Shown here one piece after another: positions 7,858-15,429 of a stretch of 64,000 nt of DNA; position 1 is the first letter of the stretch; each line of letters starts with the position of its first letter. A program made the translations under genes and the position numbers. Origin of the DNA: Actinoplanes flavus (GTDB lineage: Bacteria > Actinomycetota > Actinomycetes > Mycobacteriales > Micromonosporaceae); assembly GCF_017592555.1 (NCBI RefSeq), contig NZ_JAGFNS010000028.1:1-64000 (forward strand). Reading direction: 5' to 3'. The notes under the pieces were generated by a model, which searched no databases, was not told the DNA's origin, and saw only the letters and a list, made by a program, of their open reading frames with translations.

Positions 7858-9072
7858 CTAGGGCCGGGTCATCCGGCGGCGTCGCCGGACGGCGAGCAGG
7901 AGCAGCAGCGGCGTGGCGGTGAGCAGCACCGCCACCGAGGCCGCCGCCGCGACGGTCAGCCCGGCCGGCGCGGACGGCCGCTTGTTGCCGGCCCCGCCAC
8001 CGCCGCCGGCGACCGTGGTCTTCTCCACCCGGGGTGACCCGGTGGCCGCCACCTCCTCCGGGGTGACCAGCCGGCCCACCGACGACCCGGCCGGCAGCGA
8101 GAATCCCCAGTCGAGCAGCTTGGCGCCCTGTTCCCAGCCGCGCAGCGGCCGTGCCTCGGCGCCCAGCAGGGTGGCCACCAGGGTGCGGCCGTCGCGGGTG
8201 GCCGCGCCGACGTAGCTGTGCCGGGCCAGGGTGGTGAACCCGGTCTTCCCGCCGAGCGCGCCCGGGTAGTTGTAGATCAGCTTGTTCTCGTTCTGGAACT
8301 GGAAGCCGCCCACCTTCGGCTTCTTCTGCGCCGGCAACCGGGCCGTTCTGGTCAGCACGTACTTGCGGAAGTCGTCGTTGGCGAAACACACCCGGGCGAT
8401 CAGGGCCAGGTCGTACGCGCTGGTGAACTGCCCCTTGCCGTCCAGCCCGGACGGGGTGACCGCGTGCGTCTGGCGTGCGCCGAGCGCGGCCGCCTTGGCG
8501 TTCATGGCGGCGACCGTCGTGGCGAGGCCGTCCTTGCCGCCGCCTCCGGCCAGCCGGGCGAGCGCGTTGGCGGCGTCGTTGCCCGAGTTGAGCATCAGCC
8601 CGAGCCAGAGGGTCGCGATCGTGTACTGCCCGCCGACCACCAGACCGACCGCCGAGCTGCCGGGCTCGATGTCCAGGTCGCCGCGGGTCACGGTGATTCT
8701 CTGCGCCGGATCGAGTTGATCGATCGCGGTCGCGGCGAGCAGCATCTTCTGCACACTGGCCGGGGTCTGGTGGACGTGCGGGCCGCAGGCGCCGAGCACC
8801 TCGCCGGTCTCCAGGTCGGCCACCAGCCAGGTGGTGGCGGTCAGGGCCGGCGGGTTCGGGCTGTTCTCCGGAACGACCAGGCCGTGCGTGGCGAGGTCGT
8901 CGCCGCCGACCCGCATGTCCTCGGCCACCTCGGCGGGCGGGGTGGGCCGGGGCGGCGCGCTGGGCTTGGCGATCTTCGGCTTGGGGCACGGGATCTCGGC
9001 GGGGGCCGCCGACGCCGGGACTCCGGTGAGCACGAGAAGCACGGCCGCGCACGCCGCCACGGGAGCTCTCAC
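7858..9072 (-). CDS. D-alanyl-D-alanine carboxypeptidase (peptidase S11, PBP5/6-like)
   Basis: A 404-residue secreted, membrane-anchored penicillin-binding protein that trims the terminal D-Ala of peptidoglycan stem peptides. The catalytic motifs are present in order: SVQK (SxxK), SGN (LNSGNDAAN) and KTG (GGKTGFTT). An N-terminal signal peptide (VRAPVAACAAVLLVLTGV) exports it and a C-terminal hydrophobic helix followed by RRRRR anchors it. The GTG start at 9072 overlaps the stop codon of the upstream gene (GTGA junction), so the two are co-transcribed. Which D,D-carboxypeptidase paralogue this is cannot be decided. Confidence 0.9.
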   Translation of the reverse strand: MRAPVAACAAVLLVLTGVPASAAPAEIPCPKPKIAKPSAPPRPTPPAEVAEDMRVGGDDLATHGLVVPENSPNPPALTATTWLVADLETGEVLGACGPHVHQTPASVQKMLLAATAIDQLDPAQRITVTRGDLDIEPGSSAVGLVVGGQYTIATLWLGLMLNSGNDAANALARLAGGGGKDGLATTVAAMNAKAAALGARQTHAVTPSGLDGKGQFTSAYDLALIARVCFANDDFRKYVLTRTARLPAQKKPKVGGFQFQNENKLIYNYPGALGGKTGFTTLARHSYVGAATRDGRTLVATLLGAEARPLRGWEQGAKLLDWGFSLPAGSSVGRLVTPEEVAATGSPRVEKTTVAGGGGGAGNKRPSAPAGLTVAAAASVAVLLTATPLLLLLAVRRRRRMTRP

Positions 9073-9500
9073 GGCCAGACGTCCCCGGCGGTCAGCCGCT
9101 TCTCCAGCAGGGCGGCCAGGGGGATCGACTCGCCGTCGCGCCCGCCCGCGCCGACGATCAGGCGCGGCATGCTGGGGGAGAGGTCGGCGCCGGTGAACCG
9201 GGCCCGCAGCGACGGCGGCACGGTGAGCACGTAGTACTCCCCGTCGTCGCCGACGGCCACCGAGCGGTCGGATTTCAGATACCACCCGCGGATGTGCGTC
9301 CGGTACGTCGACCGGCCGTCGAGGCTGCGCGCGGCCAGCGTGTGCGGGGCCAGCCCGGCCTCGGCGGCACGGCGCACGAAGTCGTCGAGCAGCGCGGCGG
9401 CCTGCCGCGCCTCCGCGCTCCGATCCGCCTCGAGGGCGGCGGCGCGAACGGCAACGGCCCGGCGCTGCTGCTCCCGCCAGGCGGCCTGCTCGTCCTGCAT
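9069..9500 (-). CDS. Conserved hypothetical protein, translationally coupled to the D,D-carboxypeptidase
   Basis: 143 residues, soluble, with a highly charged Ala/Arg/Gln-rich N-terminal half (EQQRRAVAVRAAALEADRSAEARQ in part) likely to be helical, and a C-terminal half with beta-strand character around YRTHIRGWYLKSDRSVAVGDDGEYYVLTV. I do not recognise the family. The stop overlaps the start of the downstream carboxypeptidase by four bases, so the two products are probably made together, which hints at an envelope-linked role without proving it. Confidence 0.65.
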   Translation of the reverse strand: MQDEQAAWREQQRRAVAVRAAALEADRSAEARQAAALLDDFVRRAAEAGLAPHTLAARSLDGRSTYRTHIRGWYLKSDRSVAVGDDGEYYVLTVPPSLRARFTGADLSPSMPRLIVGAGGRDGESIPLAALLEKRLTAGDVWP

Positions 9501-9649
9501 GGCGCCGACCCTAACGCGAGACGCCGGGTTCCGGTCAACCGGGCTTTCCCGGATTCTGCTCCCATTCCCGGGTTCCATTCCGATAACCGGGGCGAAGAAT
9601 TGCCGGATCGCGGTGGGGAGTTGCGCCACAGACCTTCCGCGCGCCAGAC

Positions 9650-9730
9650 TGAGGCTTATTCGGGACCCACCTTGAGTGTCACTCAGCGTAGGTCGGCGGC
9701 GGCGGCCTCCACCGTCGTGAATGAGCCTCA
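9650..9730. promoter_or_regulatory. Nested palindromes upstream of lsr2
   Basis: Outer inverted repeat TGAGGCTTATTC (9650-9661) / GAATGAGCCTCA (9719-9730), 11 of 12 pairing, enclosing an inner interrupted palindrome TGAGTG-T-CACTCA (9673-9685). The whole lies 37-117 bp before the lsr2 start and is a candidate operator or autoregulatory site. Confidence 0.4.
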
Positions 9731-9766
9731 CCGGGCGCGGTTGATTAATTCTTCTCGGGAGTCGTT

Positions 9767-10117
9767 ATGGCGCGGCAGGTAATCACCACCCTGATCGACG
9801 ATCTGGACGGCAAGAAGGCGGATCGGACGGTCGAGTTCAGTCTGGACGGCGTCAGCTACACGATCGACCTTTCCGAGGCCAATGCCGGAAAGCTGCGCAA
9901 GGCTCTGGACCCGTTCATCTCCGCGGGCACCCGCCTGGGACGCACCACGTCGGGGCGTATCCCGTCGCGTGGCGCCGCCCCCGTCCGTACCGCGGGTTCC
10001 CGTGACGAGAACCGGCTGATCCGGGAGTGGGCGATCCGGAACGGACGCAAAATCTCCGAGCGGGGCCGCATTCCGCAGGAGGTCAGCAACGCCTACCGGG
10101 CGGCACACGGGCGCTGA
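9767..10117 (+). CDS. lsr2: Lsr2 nucleoid-associated protein
   Basis: 116 residues, the normal Lsr2 length. Lsr2 is the actinobacterial H-NS analogue: it bridges DNA and silences AT-rich, horizontally acquired genes. The N-terminal oligomerisation domain (ARQVITTLIDDLDGKKAD, then VEFSLDGVSYTIDLS) and the C-terminal DNA-binding domain (IREWAIRNGRKISERGRIP) with its RGR minor-groove motif are both complete. GGGAG lies 5 nt before the ATG. It is followed by a strong terminator, so it is monocistronic. This genome may carry further Lsr2 copies. Confidence 0.95.
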   Translation: MARQVITTLIDDLDGKKADRTVEFSLDGVSYTIDLSEANAGKLRKALDPFISAGTRLGRTTSGRIPSRGAAPVRTAGSRDENRLIREWAIRNGRKISERGRIPQEVSNAYRAAHGR

Positions 10118-10131
10118 TTCCCAACGGTTGT

Positions 10132-10163
10132 CACCGTGCCGGCGGTCCGCCACCGGCACGGTG
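10132..10163 (+). terminator. Terminator of lsr2
   Basis: An 11-bp perfect inverted repeat (CACCGTGCCGG and its complement) with a 10-nt loop, 15 bp after the lsr2 stop. Confidence 0.75.
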
Positions 10164-10311
10164 CGTGACGCTGTCTTGACGCGGTGCGAGACGTCGATCT
10201 CGGTGCGTGGAGCGGGCGATAACCGGGGGTAAACGGACCGGCTGCCGGAGACCGTGATAAATCCCACTCGGTCACCGAGGGAATCGCAATCGGTCCGAAT
10301 GGGGCCCGGCT

Positions 10312-11190
10312 TTACCGATTAGTGAGGCGGGGCAGCTCGGCGGCGACCGCCTCCAGCACCTTCTCGTCACCCGCGTACCAGCTGGACTCCCGCGGCCAAT
10401 GCGTGATCACATCGGTGAATCCCAGCTCCCGGGCCCGCCCGGTCGCGTCGGTGAAGGCATCCACGCTGGTCATCGAGTAGATCGGCGACGAGTCCAGGTT
10501 GAGGTAGCGGTCCACCGAATCCAGCGGGCGGCCGGCGGACTCCATGGCGGCGTGGAAACGGTCCCGGAACTCGGCCACCGCCCGCCACCATTCCTCGGCG
10601 CTGTCGACCTGCGGGCCGGTGGTCACCCAGCCGTCGCCGTACCGGGCGGCGAGACGCAGCGCCCGCGGGCCGTTGGCGGCGACCACGAACGGCGGCCGCG
10701 GCTGCTGCACCGGGCCCGGATCGTTGCGCGCGTCGACCGCCGCATACCAGGACCCGGACCAGGTGGTCACCGGCTGCCGCAGGATGCCGTCGAAGAGCTC
10801 CAGGAATTCGGCGAACCGGTCCACCCGGGCGCGCGGCGTCAGCTCCGGGGCGCCGAGGACCGCCGAGTCGAAGCCGATGCCGCCGGCGCCCAGACCGAGG
10901 ACCAGCCGGCCGCCGGAGATGTCGTCCAGAGCGGTGACCTCCCGGGCGAAATGCACCGGGTGGCGGAAGTTCGGCGAGGCCACGTACGTCCCGAGGCGGA
11001 TCCGGGAGGTGACCATGGCGGCGGCGGTGAGGGTCGGCACGGCGTCGAACCACGGGCCGTCGACCAGATCGCGCCAGCCGAGGTGGTCGTACGTCCACGC
11101 GTGGTCGAAGCCGAACTCCTCGGCGAGCCGCCAGCGCCGGCTCGCGTCGGCCCAGCGCCGGTCGGGGAGGATCACGATGCCGATACGCAC
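10312..11190 (-). CDS. LLM-class F420-dependent oxidoreductase
   Basis: 292 residues with the TIM-barrel pattern of luciferase-like, F420-using oxidoreductases: an N-terminal strand RIGIVILP, AEEFGFDHAWTYDHLGW, the middle block IRLGTYVASPNFRHPVHFAREVTALDDISGGRLVLGLGAG (quoted in parts), and ARYGDGWVTTGP. Substrate is unknown. It starts with GTG at 11190, only 14 bp downstream of the stop of the MarR-type regulator, so it is probably the regulated partner of that gene. Confidence 0.82.
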   Translation of the reverse strand: MRIGIVILPDRRWADASRRWRLAEEFGFDHAWTYDHLGWRDLVDGPWFDAVPTLTAAAMVTSRIRLGTYVASPNFRHPVHFAREVTALDDISGGRLVLGLGAGGIGFDSAVLGAPELTPRARVDRFAEFLELFDGILRQPVTTWSGSWYAAVDARNDPGPVQQPRPPFVVAANGPRALRLAARYGDGWVTTGPQVDSAEEWWRAVAEFRDRFHAAMESAGRPLDSVDRYLNLDSSPIYSMTSVDAFTDATGRARELGFTDVITHWPRESSWYAGDEKVLEAVAAELPRLTNR

Positions 11191-11204
11191 GGGCGAAGCC
11201 TACG

Positions 11205-11669
11205 TCAGGCCGTCTGCCGGCCCTCCTCTGGTTGCTCCCCGGGGTGCCCGGCCGCCGCGGTGAAGGCCTGGAGGGCGCGCAGCAGGTCCTGCTGGGCGGC
11301 GACCGGCATCCGCTCCAGCACCTCGGCCAGCGCGGCCCGCCGGCGCTCCCGCAGGTCGGCCAGCAGCCGCCGGGCCGCCGAGGTGAGCAGCAGCCGCACC
11401 TCGCGGCGATCCCGGGGGTCGGCGACCCGGCGCAGCAGGCCGGTGGCCTCCAGCCGGTCGCAGAGGCGGCTCGCCGAGGACGGCACCACGTCGAGGGCCT
11501 CGGCCAGGCGGCTCATGTTGGTGTGCCGGTTGCCGGCGACGATGGTCAGCACCCGGAGCTGGGCCGGCGGGACCGCGGGCTGCTGGGCCAGCCTGGCCCG
11601 TTCGAGGACGCCCACCAGTGACTCCACCGACGACTCGACAGCCGCGGCGACCTCGGTGGCGTACTCCAT
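11205..11669 (-). CDS. MarR-family transcriptional regulator
   Basis: 154 residues. The winged helix-turn-helix is clear: LRVLTIVAGNRHTNMSRLAE, LDVVPSSASRLCDRLEATG, then the wing LLRRVADPRDRREVRLLLT. MarR proteins are dimeric repressors released by small ligands. It is the first gene of a two-gene transcript with the F420-dependent oxidoreductase, so it probably controls that gene and itself. A candidate operator lies just upstream. Confidence 0.85.
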   Translation of the reverse strand: MEYATEVAAAVESSVESLVGVLERARLAQQPAVPPAQLRVLTIVAGNRHTNMSRLAEALDVVPSSASRLCDRLEATGLLRRVADPRDRREVRLLLTSAARRLLADLRERRRAALAEVLERMPVAAQQDLLRALQAFTAAAGHPGEQPEEGRQTA

Positions 11670-11701
11670 CGGTGTTCCCCGTCATCGCCAGTCGCGGACC
11701 C

Positions 11702-11737
11702 GTGAACTTACACGTATACCCGCCGGGGGAGGTTCAC
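11702..11737 (-). promoter_or_regulatory. Candidate MarR operator/promoter region
   Basis: Inverted repeat GTGAAC (11702-11707) / GTTCAC (11732-11737) spaced by 24 nt, enclosing the AT-richer patch TTACACGTATAC, directly upstream of the MarR gene. Purely pattern-based. Confidence 0.35.
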
Positions 11738-11759
11738 AAACGTCGAAGCCGAGAAAATC

Positions 11760-12899
11760 TCAGCGTCGCCAGTCCAGGCAGACGGTCACGGCGTCATCCT
11801 CCGGCTCGGCGCCGGCGTGATAGTCGCGCAGGCCCCTCATCACCGTACCCACCGCCTCGGTGGCGGGCTGCAGCCGCGTCCGGCGAACCGCGCTGATCAG
11901 GGCGGACGCGCCGTACCGGGTGAGGCCGCCGGGGCTGGCCGCGTGGACGCCGTCGCTGACCACGAGCATCCGGTCGCCCGGCTCCAGCTGGAACCGCTGG
12001 ATCTCGTAGCGCGCCTCGCCGAACATGCCGAGCGGCAGCTGCTCCTCCAGCGGGACCTTCCCGGTCTCGCCGGCGCGGGCGATCAGGCAGTGCGGCGAAC
12101 CGGCGTCCACGGCGGACACCCCACCGCCGACCAGGTCGATCTCCAGGAGCAGCGTGGCGGTGTGCACGGCGCCGCCGTACCGGGAGTGCACCGCGTCGGA
12201 GGCCAGCTCGGCCTGCTCGACGATGTCGGCGCCGCACCGGCGGGCGTTGCGCATGGCGTTCACCGCCAGCGAGGTGAGCAGGGCGGCCTCCATCCCGTCG
12301 CCGCAGCCGTTGAGCACCGTGACGGTCAGGCGGTCGCCGTCGAGCGCCCAGTCGAAGTGGTCGCCGCGAACGTCGTACGCCGGCTCCAGCTGGCCCGCGA
12401 TGAGGAACCGGTCGTCGCCGAGCGACCGCCCGGGCAGCAGGTCCCACTGCAACTCGGCGGCCATCGTGAGCCGGGCCCGCCGTTGCGCCCGCCGGTAGCG
12501 GTCGGTCGCGGCCGAGGCGGCGCGCAGCGCGGTGGCCAGGTCGTCGGCGTCGGCGGTGAGCCGTTCGCCGAGATCCCCGCCGGGCCTCTCGGGCAGGTCG
12601 AGGCGCAGCACCCCGACCCGCTCACCCCAGCAGCTCAGCGGCAGGTGCAGGCGGACCGGGCCGCCGTCCGGCCGCTCGGTGCCGGGCCGCTGGCTGCCGA
12701 AGCAGCGCAGCGCGGCCGCGTCGGGGCGCTCGCCGGGGCCGAGCAGCGGGTGCAGCCGGGTGAAGGTGAGATCGGGGATCAGCACCTCGACGGTGTCGGC
12801 GGCGTAATGGCGGCGCAGATGCTCGGCGGCCACCTCGGGCAGCCGGTCAGGCGGCGCGGCCCGCAGCAGCGAGCCGAGGGGCGCCGGTTGATCAGACAT
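11760..12899 (-). CDS. PP2C-type SpoIIE-domain serine phosphatase (LNG variant)
   Basis: 379 residues. The N-terminal ~130 residues resemble a GAF-like sensor; a short helix (ELQWDLLP) leads into a SpoIIE/RsbU phosphatase domain. Family hallmarks are GDHFD, the GDGMEAALLT helix, VVSDGVHAA and the C-terminal DDAVTVCLDW. In the usual GDVSGHG motif the metal-binding Asp is replaced by Asn (VLNGCGDG), a variant seen in an actinobacterial paralogue group. Such phosphatases dephosphorylate anti-anti-sigma factors in partner switching. GAGGAG precedes the ATG. The RsbW-like ATPase gene lies just upstream on the same strand but is separated by a terminator. Catalytic activity is uncertain. Confidence 0.82.
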   Translation of the reverse strand: MSDQPAPLGSLLRAAPPDRLPEVAAEHLRRHYAADTVEVLIPDLTFTRLHPLLGPGERPDAAALRCFGSQRPGTERPDGGPVRLHLPLSCWGERVGVLRLDLPERPGGDLGERLTADADDLATALRAASAATDRYRRAQRRARLTMAAELQWDLLPGRSLGDDRFLIAGQLEPAYDVRGDHFDWALDGDRLTVTVLNGCGDGMEAALLTSLAVNAMRNARRCGADIVEQAELASDAVHSRYGGAVHTATLLLEIDLVGGGVSAVDAGSPHCLIARAGETGKVPLEEQLPLGMFGEARYEIQRFQLEPGDRMLVVSDGVHAASPGGLTRYGASALISAVRRTRLQPATEAVGTVMRGLRDYHAGAEPEDDAVTVCLDWRR

Positions 12900-12971
12900 T
12901 CCGGACTCCTCTCCACGACGTCACGTTCGACCGGACAACAGCGACAGGTATTTGTTATACGGCAAGCAAAT

Positions 12972-13009
12972 CGCGCCGGAACCACCCCCCATGCGGGTGG
13001 TCCGGCGCG
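12972..13009 (-). terminator. Terminator of the RsbW-like gene
   Basis: A 15-16-bp inverted repeat (12972-12987 and 12995-13009, starting CGCGCCGG) with one bulged A and a 7-nt loop, 12 bp beyond the stop of the ATPase gene. Confidence 0.75.
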
Positions 13010-13021
13010 CTGCTCGTTTCC

Positions 13022-13414
13022 TCAGGCGAACGACTTCTCGAAATGGATCAGGCTGCCGGTGCGCGGGCTCGACTGCATGCGCACGTTCTCGCCCAGCGCA
13101 CGGATCAGGAAGAGGCCACGGCCCCGCTCGCTCACCGGGGACGGAGCAGCGTCCACCCCGGGGTCGAAACCGGTGCCGTCGTCGACCACGTCGATCGAGC
13201 AGCGGTCCTCACCCACGTCGAGGTGCACCTCGAAGCTCTCCGCCCCGGCCGCGTGCTTCACCACGTTGGCGCACGCCTCGGTGAGGGCGATCTCCAGATC
13301 CGCGCCGGCCTGGCGATCCACTCGCAGGATCGTCAGGGCGCAACGCAACAGCCGGCGCACCGCCGGAACGCTGTCCACCTCGCGGGGCAGATTGAGCCGG
13401 ACCGACATGCGCAT
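13022..13414 (-). CDS. RsbW-like ATP-binding anti-sigma factor
   Basis: About 130 residues, a single GHKL/HATPase domain of the RsbW/SpoIIAB class. The N box is ALTEACANVVKHA, the G1 box is VVDDGTGFDP and the G2 box is RGRGLFLIRAL. Such proteins are kinases of anti-anti-sigma factors and bind sigma factors. I chose the ATG at 13414 (MRMSVRLNLPRE); an ATG two codons later is equally possible and no strong ribosome site separates them. It stands next to a SpoIIE-type phosphatase and divergent from an ECF sigma gene, so a signalling role is likely; its real target is unknown. Confidence 0.82.
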   Translation of the reverse strand: MRMSVRLNLPREVDSVPAVRRLLRCALTILRVDRQAGADLEIALTEACANVVKHAAGAESFEVHLDVGEDRCSIDVVDDGTGFDPGVDAAPSPVSERGRGLFLIRALGENVRMQSSPRTGSLIHFEKSFA

Positions 13415-13548
13415 GACTCTGCTGTGCCCGATCCGCGCTCCGGCTAACCACGGCCGGATGGTGATCACCGCGCCCGAACGTGTTATCCATGGACCCCGCG
13501 CCCGTCTCCCTCATCGGTGCGACCCGCGCCCGGAGGGCAGGAGCTGAC

Positions 13549-15342
13549 ATGACACGACAACCCGGCATCGCGATCGTGACGGCCGCCCGCGCGGGCGACC
13601 CGGCCGCGGTCGACCGGCTGGTCTCCGGCTACCTGCCGCTGGTCTACACCATCGTGGGCCGGGCCCTGGAGGGGCACGCCGACGCCGACGACGTCGTGCA
13701 GGAGGTCATGCTCCGGGTGCTGCGCAACCTCGGCGAGCTGCGCGACCCGGCGGCGTTCCGCTCCTGGCTGGTCGCGATCACCGTGCGCCAGGTGCGGGAA
13801 CGCTTCCGGGGCCGGCCGCCGGCCGTCGAGCTGGATCCCGAGCTGCGCGATCCCGGCGCCGACTTCACCGACCTGGCGATCACCCGCCTGGAGCTCTCCG
13901 GACAGCGCCGGGAGACCGCCGAGGCGACCCGCTGGCTCGACGAGGAGAACCGGGAACTGCTCTCGCTCTGGTGGCTGGAGGCGTCCGGCGAACTCACCCG
14001 CGACGAGATCGTCGAGGCCACCGGCCTGGGCCGCCAGCACGCCGCGGTCCGGATCCAGCGGATGAAGGCCCAGCTGGAGACCGCCCGCGCGGTGGTCCGG
14101 GCGCTGCGCCCGCCGCGCTGCCCGGAGCTGTCCGCCGCCCTGTCCGGCTGGGACGGCCGGCCCGGCGCGCTCTGGCGTAAACGCATCGCCCGGCACACCC
14201 GCGACTGCCGGCGGTGTGCGCCCGCCTGGCAGGACATGGTGGAGGCCGAGCGCCTGCTCGCCGGCATGGCGCTGGTGCCGCTGCCGCCCGGCCTCGGCTC
14301 CGCCTTCGGCACGATCCAGATCAACGTCCTTCCCGGTACGGGTACGCCGACCGCGACCGCGACGACGGCGGTGCAGGCCGGTGGCGCCGTGACGTCGAAG
14401 GTGCTGGCCGGGGTGCTCGCCGTGGGCCTGGTCACGGGTGGCGGCGCGCTGGCTCACGCGTACCGGGAACCGGCGGAGCCGTCCCGCCCCGCAGCGGTCG
14501 TCGCGGCACCGGAGGTCTCCTCCGCCCCGGCCGCGCCGTCGATCTCCCCGTCGGCCGTGCCCACCACGACCCCGCCGTCGAGGAAGGCGACCGCCGTGCC
14601 CGCCGCCCGCTCGCCGAAGAAGGGGGCCGGGGTGTGGCGGTTCGCCGGTTCCAAGGGCGCGCTCGAGGACGTCGGCGCGGGCTGGTACTACGACTGGGGA
14701 CCGGACGACGACGAGGTGCCCGGCCCGGCCGGCGTCGAGTTCGTGCCGATGATCTGGGGCGCCGCCGACGTCACCGACGCGACCCTGAAGCGGGCCGAGG
14801 CCGAGGGCGACGTGCTGCTCGGCTTCAACGAACCGGATCTGGCCGAGCAGTCGAACATGACCGTCGAGGCCGCGCTGGCCGCCTGGCCCCGCCTCGAAGC
14901 GACCGGGATGAAGCTGGTCAGCCCGGCCGTCGCGTTCGGCGGCGACACGGCCGGCGGCTGGCTCGACCGGTTCATGACCGGCGCCGAGGCGAAGGGGCTG
15001 CGGGTCGACGCGATCGCCCTGCACTGGTACGGCTCGGACTTCGGCGCCGCCGCGGTGAACCAGTTCCTCGGCTATGTCGACGCCGTCCACCGGCGCTACG
15101 GCAAGCCGGTCTGGGTCACCGAGTTCGGCCTGATCGACTTCGGCGGCTCGCCGCGCTATCCGAGCGACGCGCAGAAGGTCCGGTTCATCAGGGGCGCCAC
15201 CGCGGGCCTGGAGAAGCGGTCCTACGTCGAGCGGTACGCCTGGTTCGGGCTGCCGGCCGTCGGTGACAGCGCCGACTTCGGCCTCTACACCGATGCGGAC
15301 AGTCCCACGGCGGCCGGAAAGGCCTACCGCGCCGCCGGATGA
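13549..15342 (+). CDS. ECF sigma factor fused to zinc-motif, membrane helix and GH128 glycosidase
   Basis: 597 residues in one frame. Residues 1-~190 are an ECF sigma factor: region 2 (DADDVVQEVMLRVLRNL) and region 4 (TRDEIVEATGLGRQHAAVRI). Then comes H216-x3-C220-x2-C223, the metal motif of zinc anti-sigma domains. A membrane helix spans about 283-303 (KVLAGVLAVGLVTGGGALA), followed by a Ser/Pro/Thr linker to about 358. The rest is a GH128-type beta-glucanase fold with both catalytic carboxylates in place: E428 in GFNEPD and E525 in VWVTEFG. The predicted layout is a sigma factor inside the cell tethered to a sugar-binding or -cleaving domain outside. ATG at 13549 follows GGAGGGCAGGAG. Divergent from the RsbW-like gene. 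Promoters it controls are unknown. Confidence 0.87.
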   Translation: MTRQPGIAIVTAARAGDPAAVDRLVSGYLPLVYTIVGRALEGHADADDVVQEVMLRVLRNLGELRDPAAFRSWLVAITVRQVRERFRGRPPAVELDPELRDPGADFTDLAITRLELSGQRRETAEATRWLDEENRELLSLWWLEASGELTRDEIVEATGLGRQHAAVRIQRMKAQLETARAVVRALRPPRCPELSAALSGWDGRPGALWRKRIARHTRDCRRCAPAWQDMVEAERLLAGMALVPLPPGLGSAFGTIQINVLPGTGTPTATATTAVQAGGAVTSKVLAGVLAVGLVTGGGALAHAYREPAEPSRPAAVVAAPEVSSAPAAPSISPSAVPTTTPPSRKATAVPAARSPKKGAGVWRFAGSKGALEDVGAGWYYDWGPDDDEVPGPAGVEFVPMIWGAADVTDATLKRAEAEGDVLLGFNEPDLAEQSNMTVEAALAAWPRLEATGMKLVSPAVAFGGDTAGGWLDRFMTGAEAKGLRVDAIALHWYGSDFGAAAVNQFLGYVDAVHRRYGKPVWVTEFGLIDFGGSPRYPSDAQKVRFIRGATAGLEKRSYVERYAWFGLPAVGDSADFGLYTDADSPTAAGKAYRAAG

Positions 15343-15363
15343 CCGTCTCACGGGAACCCGGCC

Positions 15364-15429
15364 GGGGGGGGGGGGGGGGGGGGCGGCCGGGCCCCCCCCG
15401 CCCCCCCGCCGGGGGGGGGGGGGGGGGGG
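15364..15429. repeat. G/C homopolymer block, probable sequence artefact
   Basis: Two runs of exactly 20 G (15364-15383 and 15411-15430) flank C-runs of 8 and 7. The block replaces the start codon and first ~10 codons of fgd: the reading frame resumes at a conserved codon (ASAEQF) at the last G. This is how a failed, dephased read consensus looks, not normal sequence. Confidence 0.7.
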
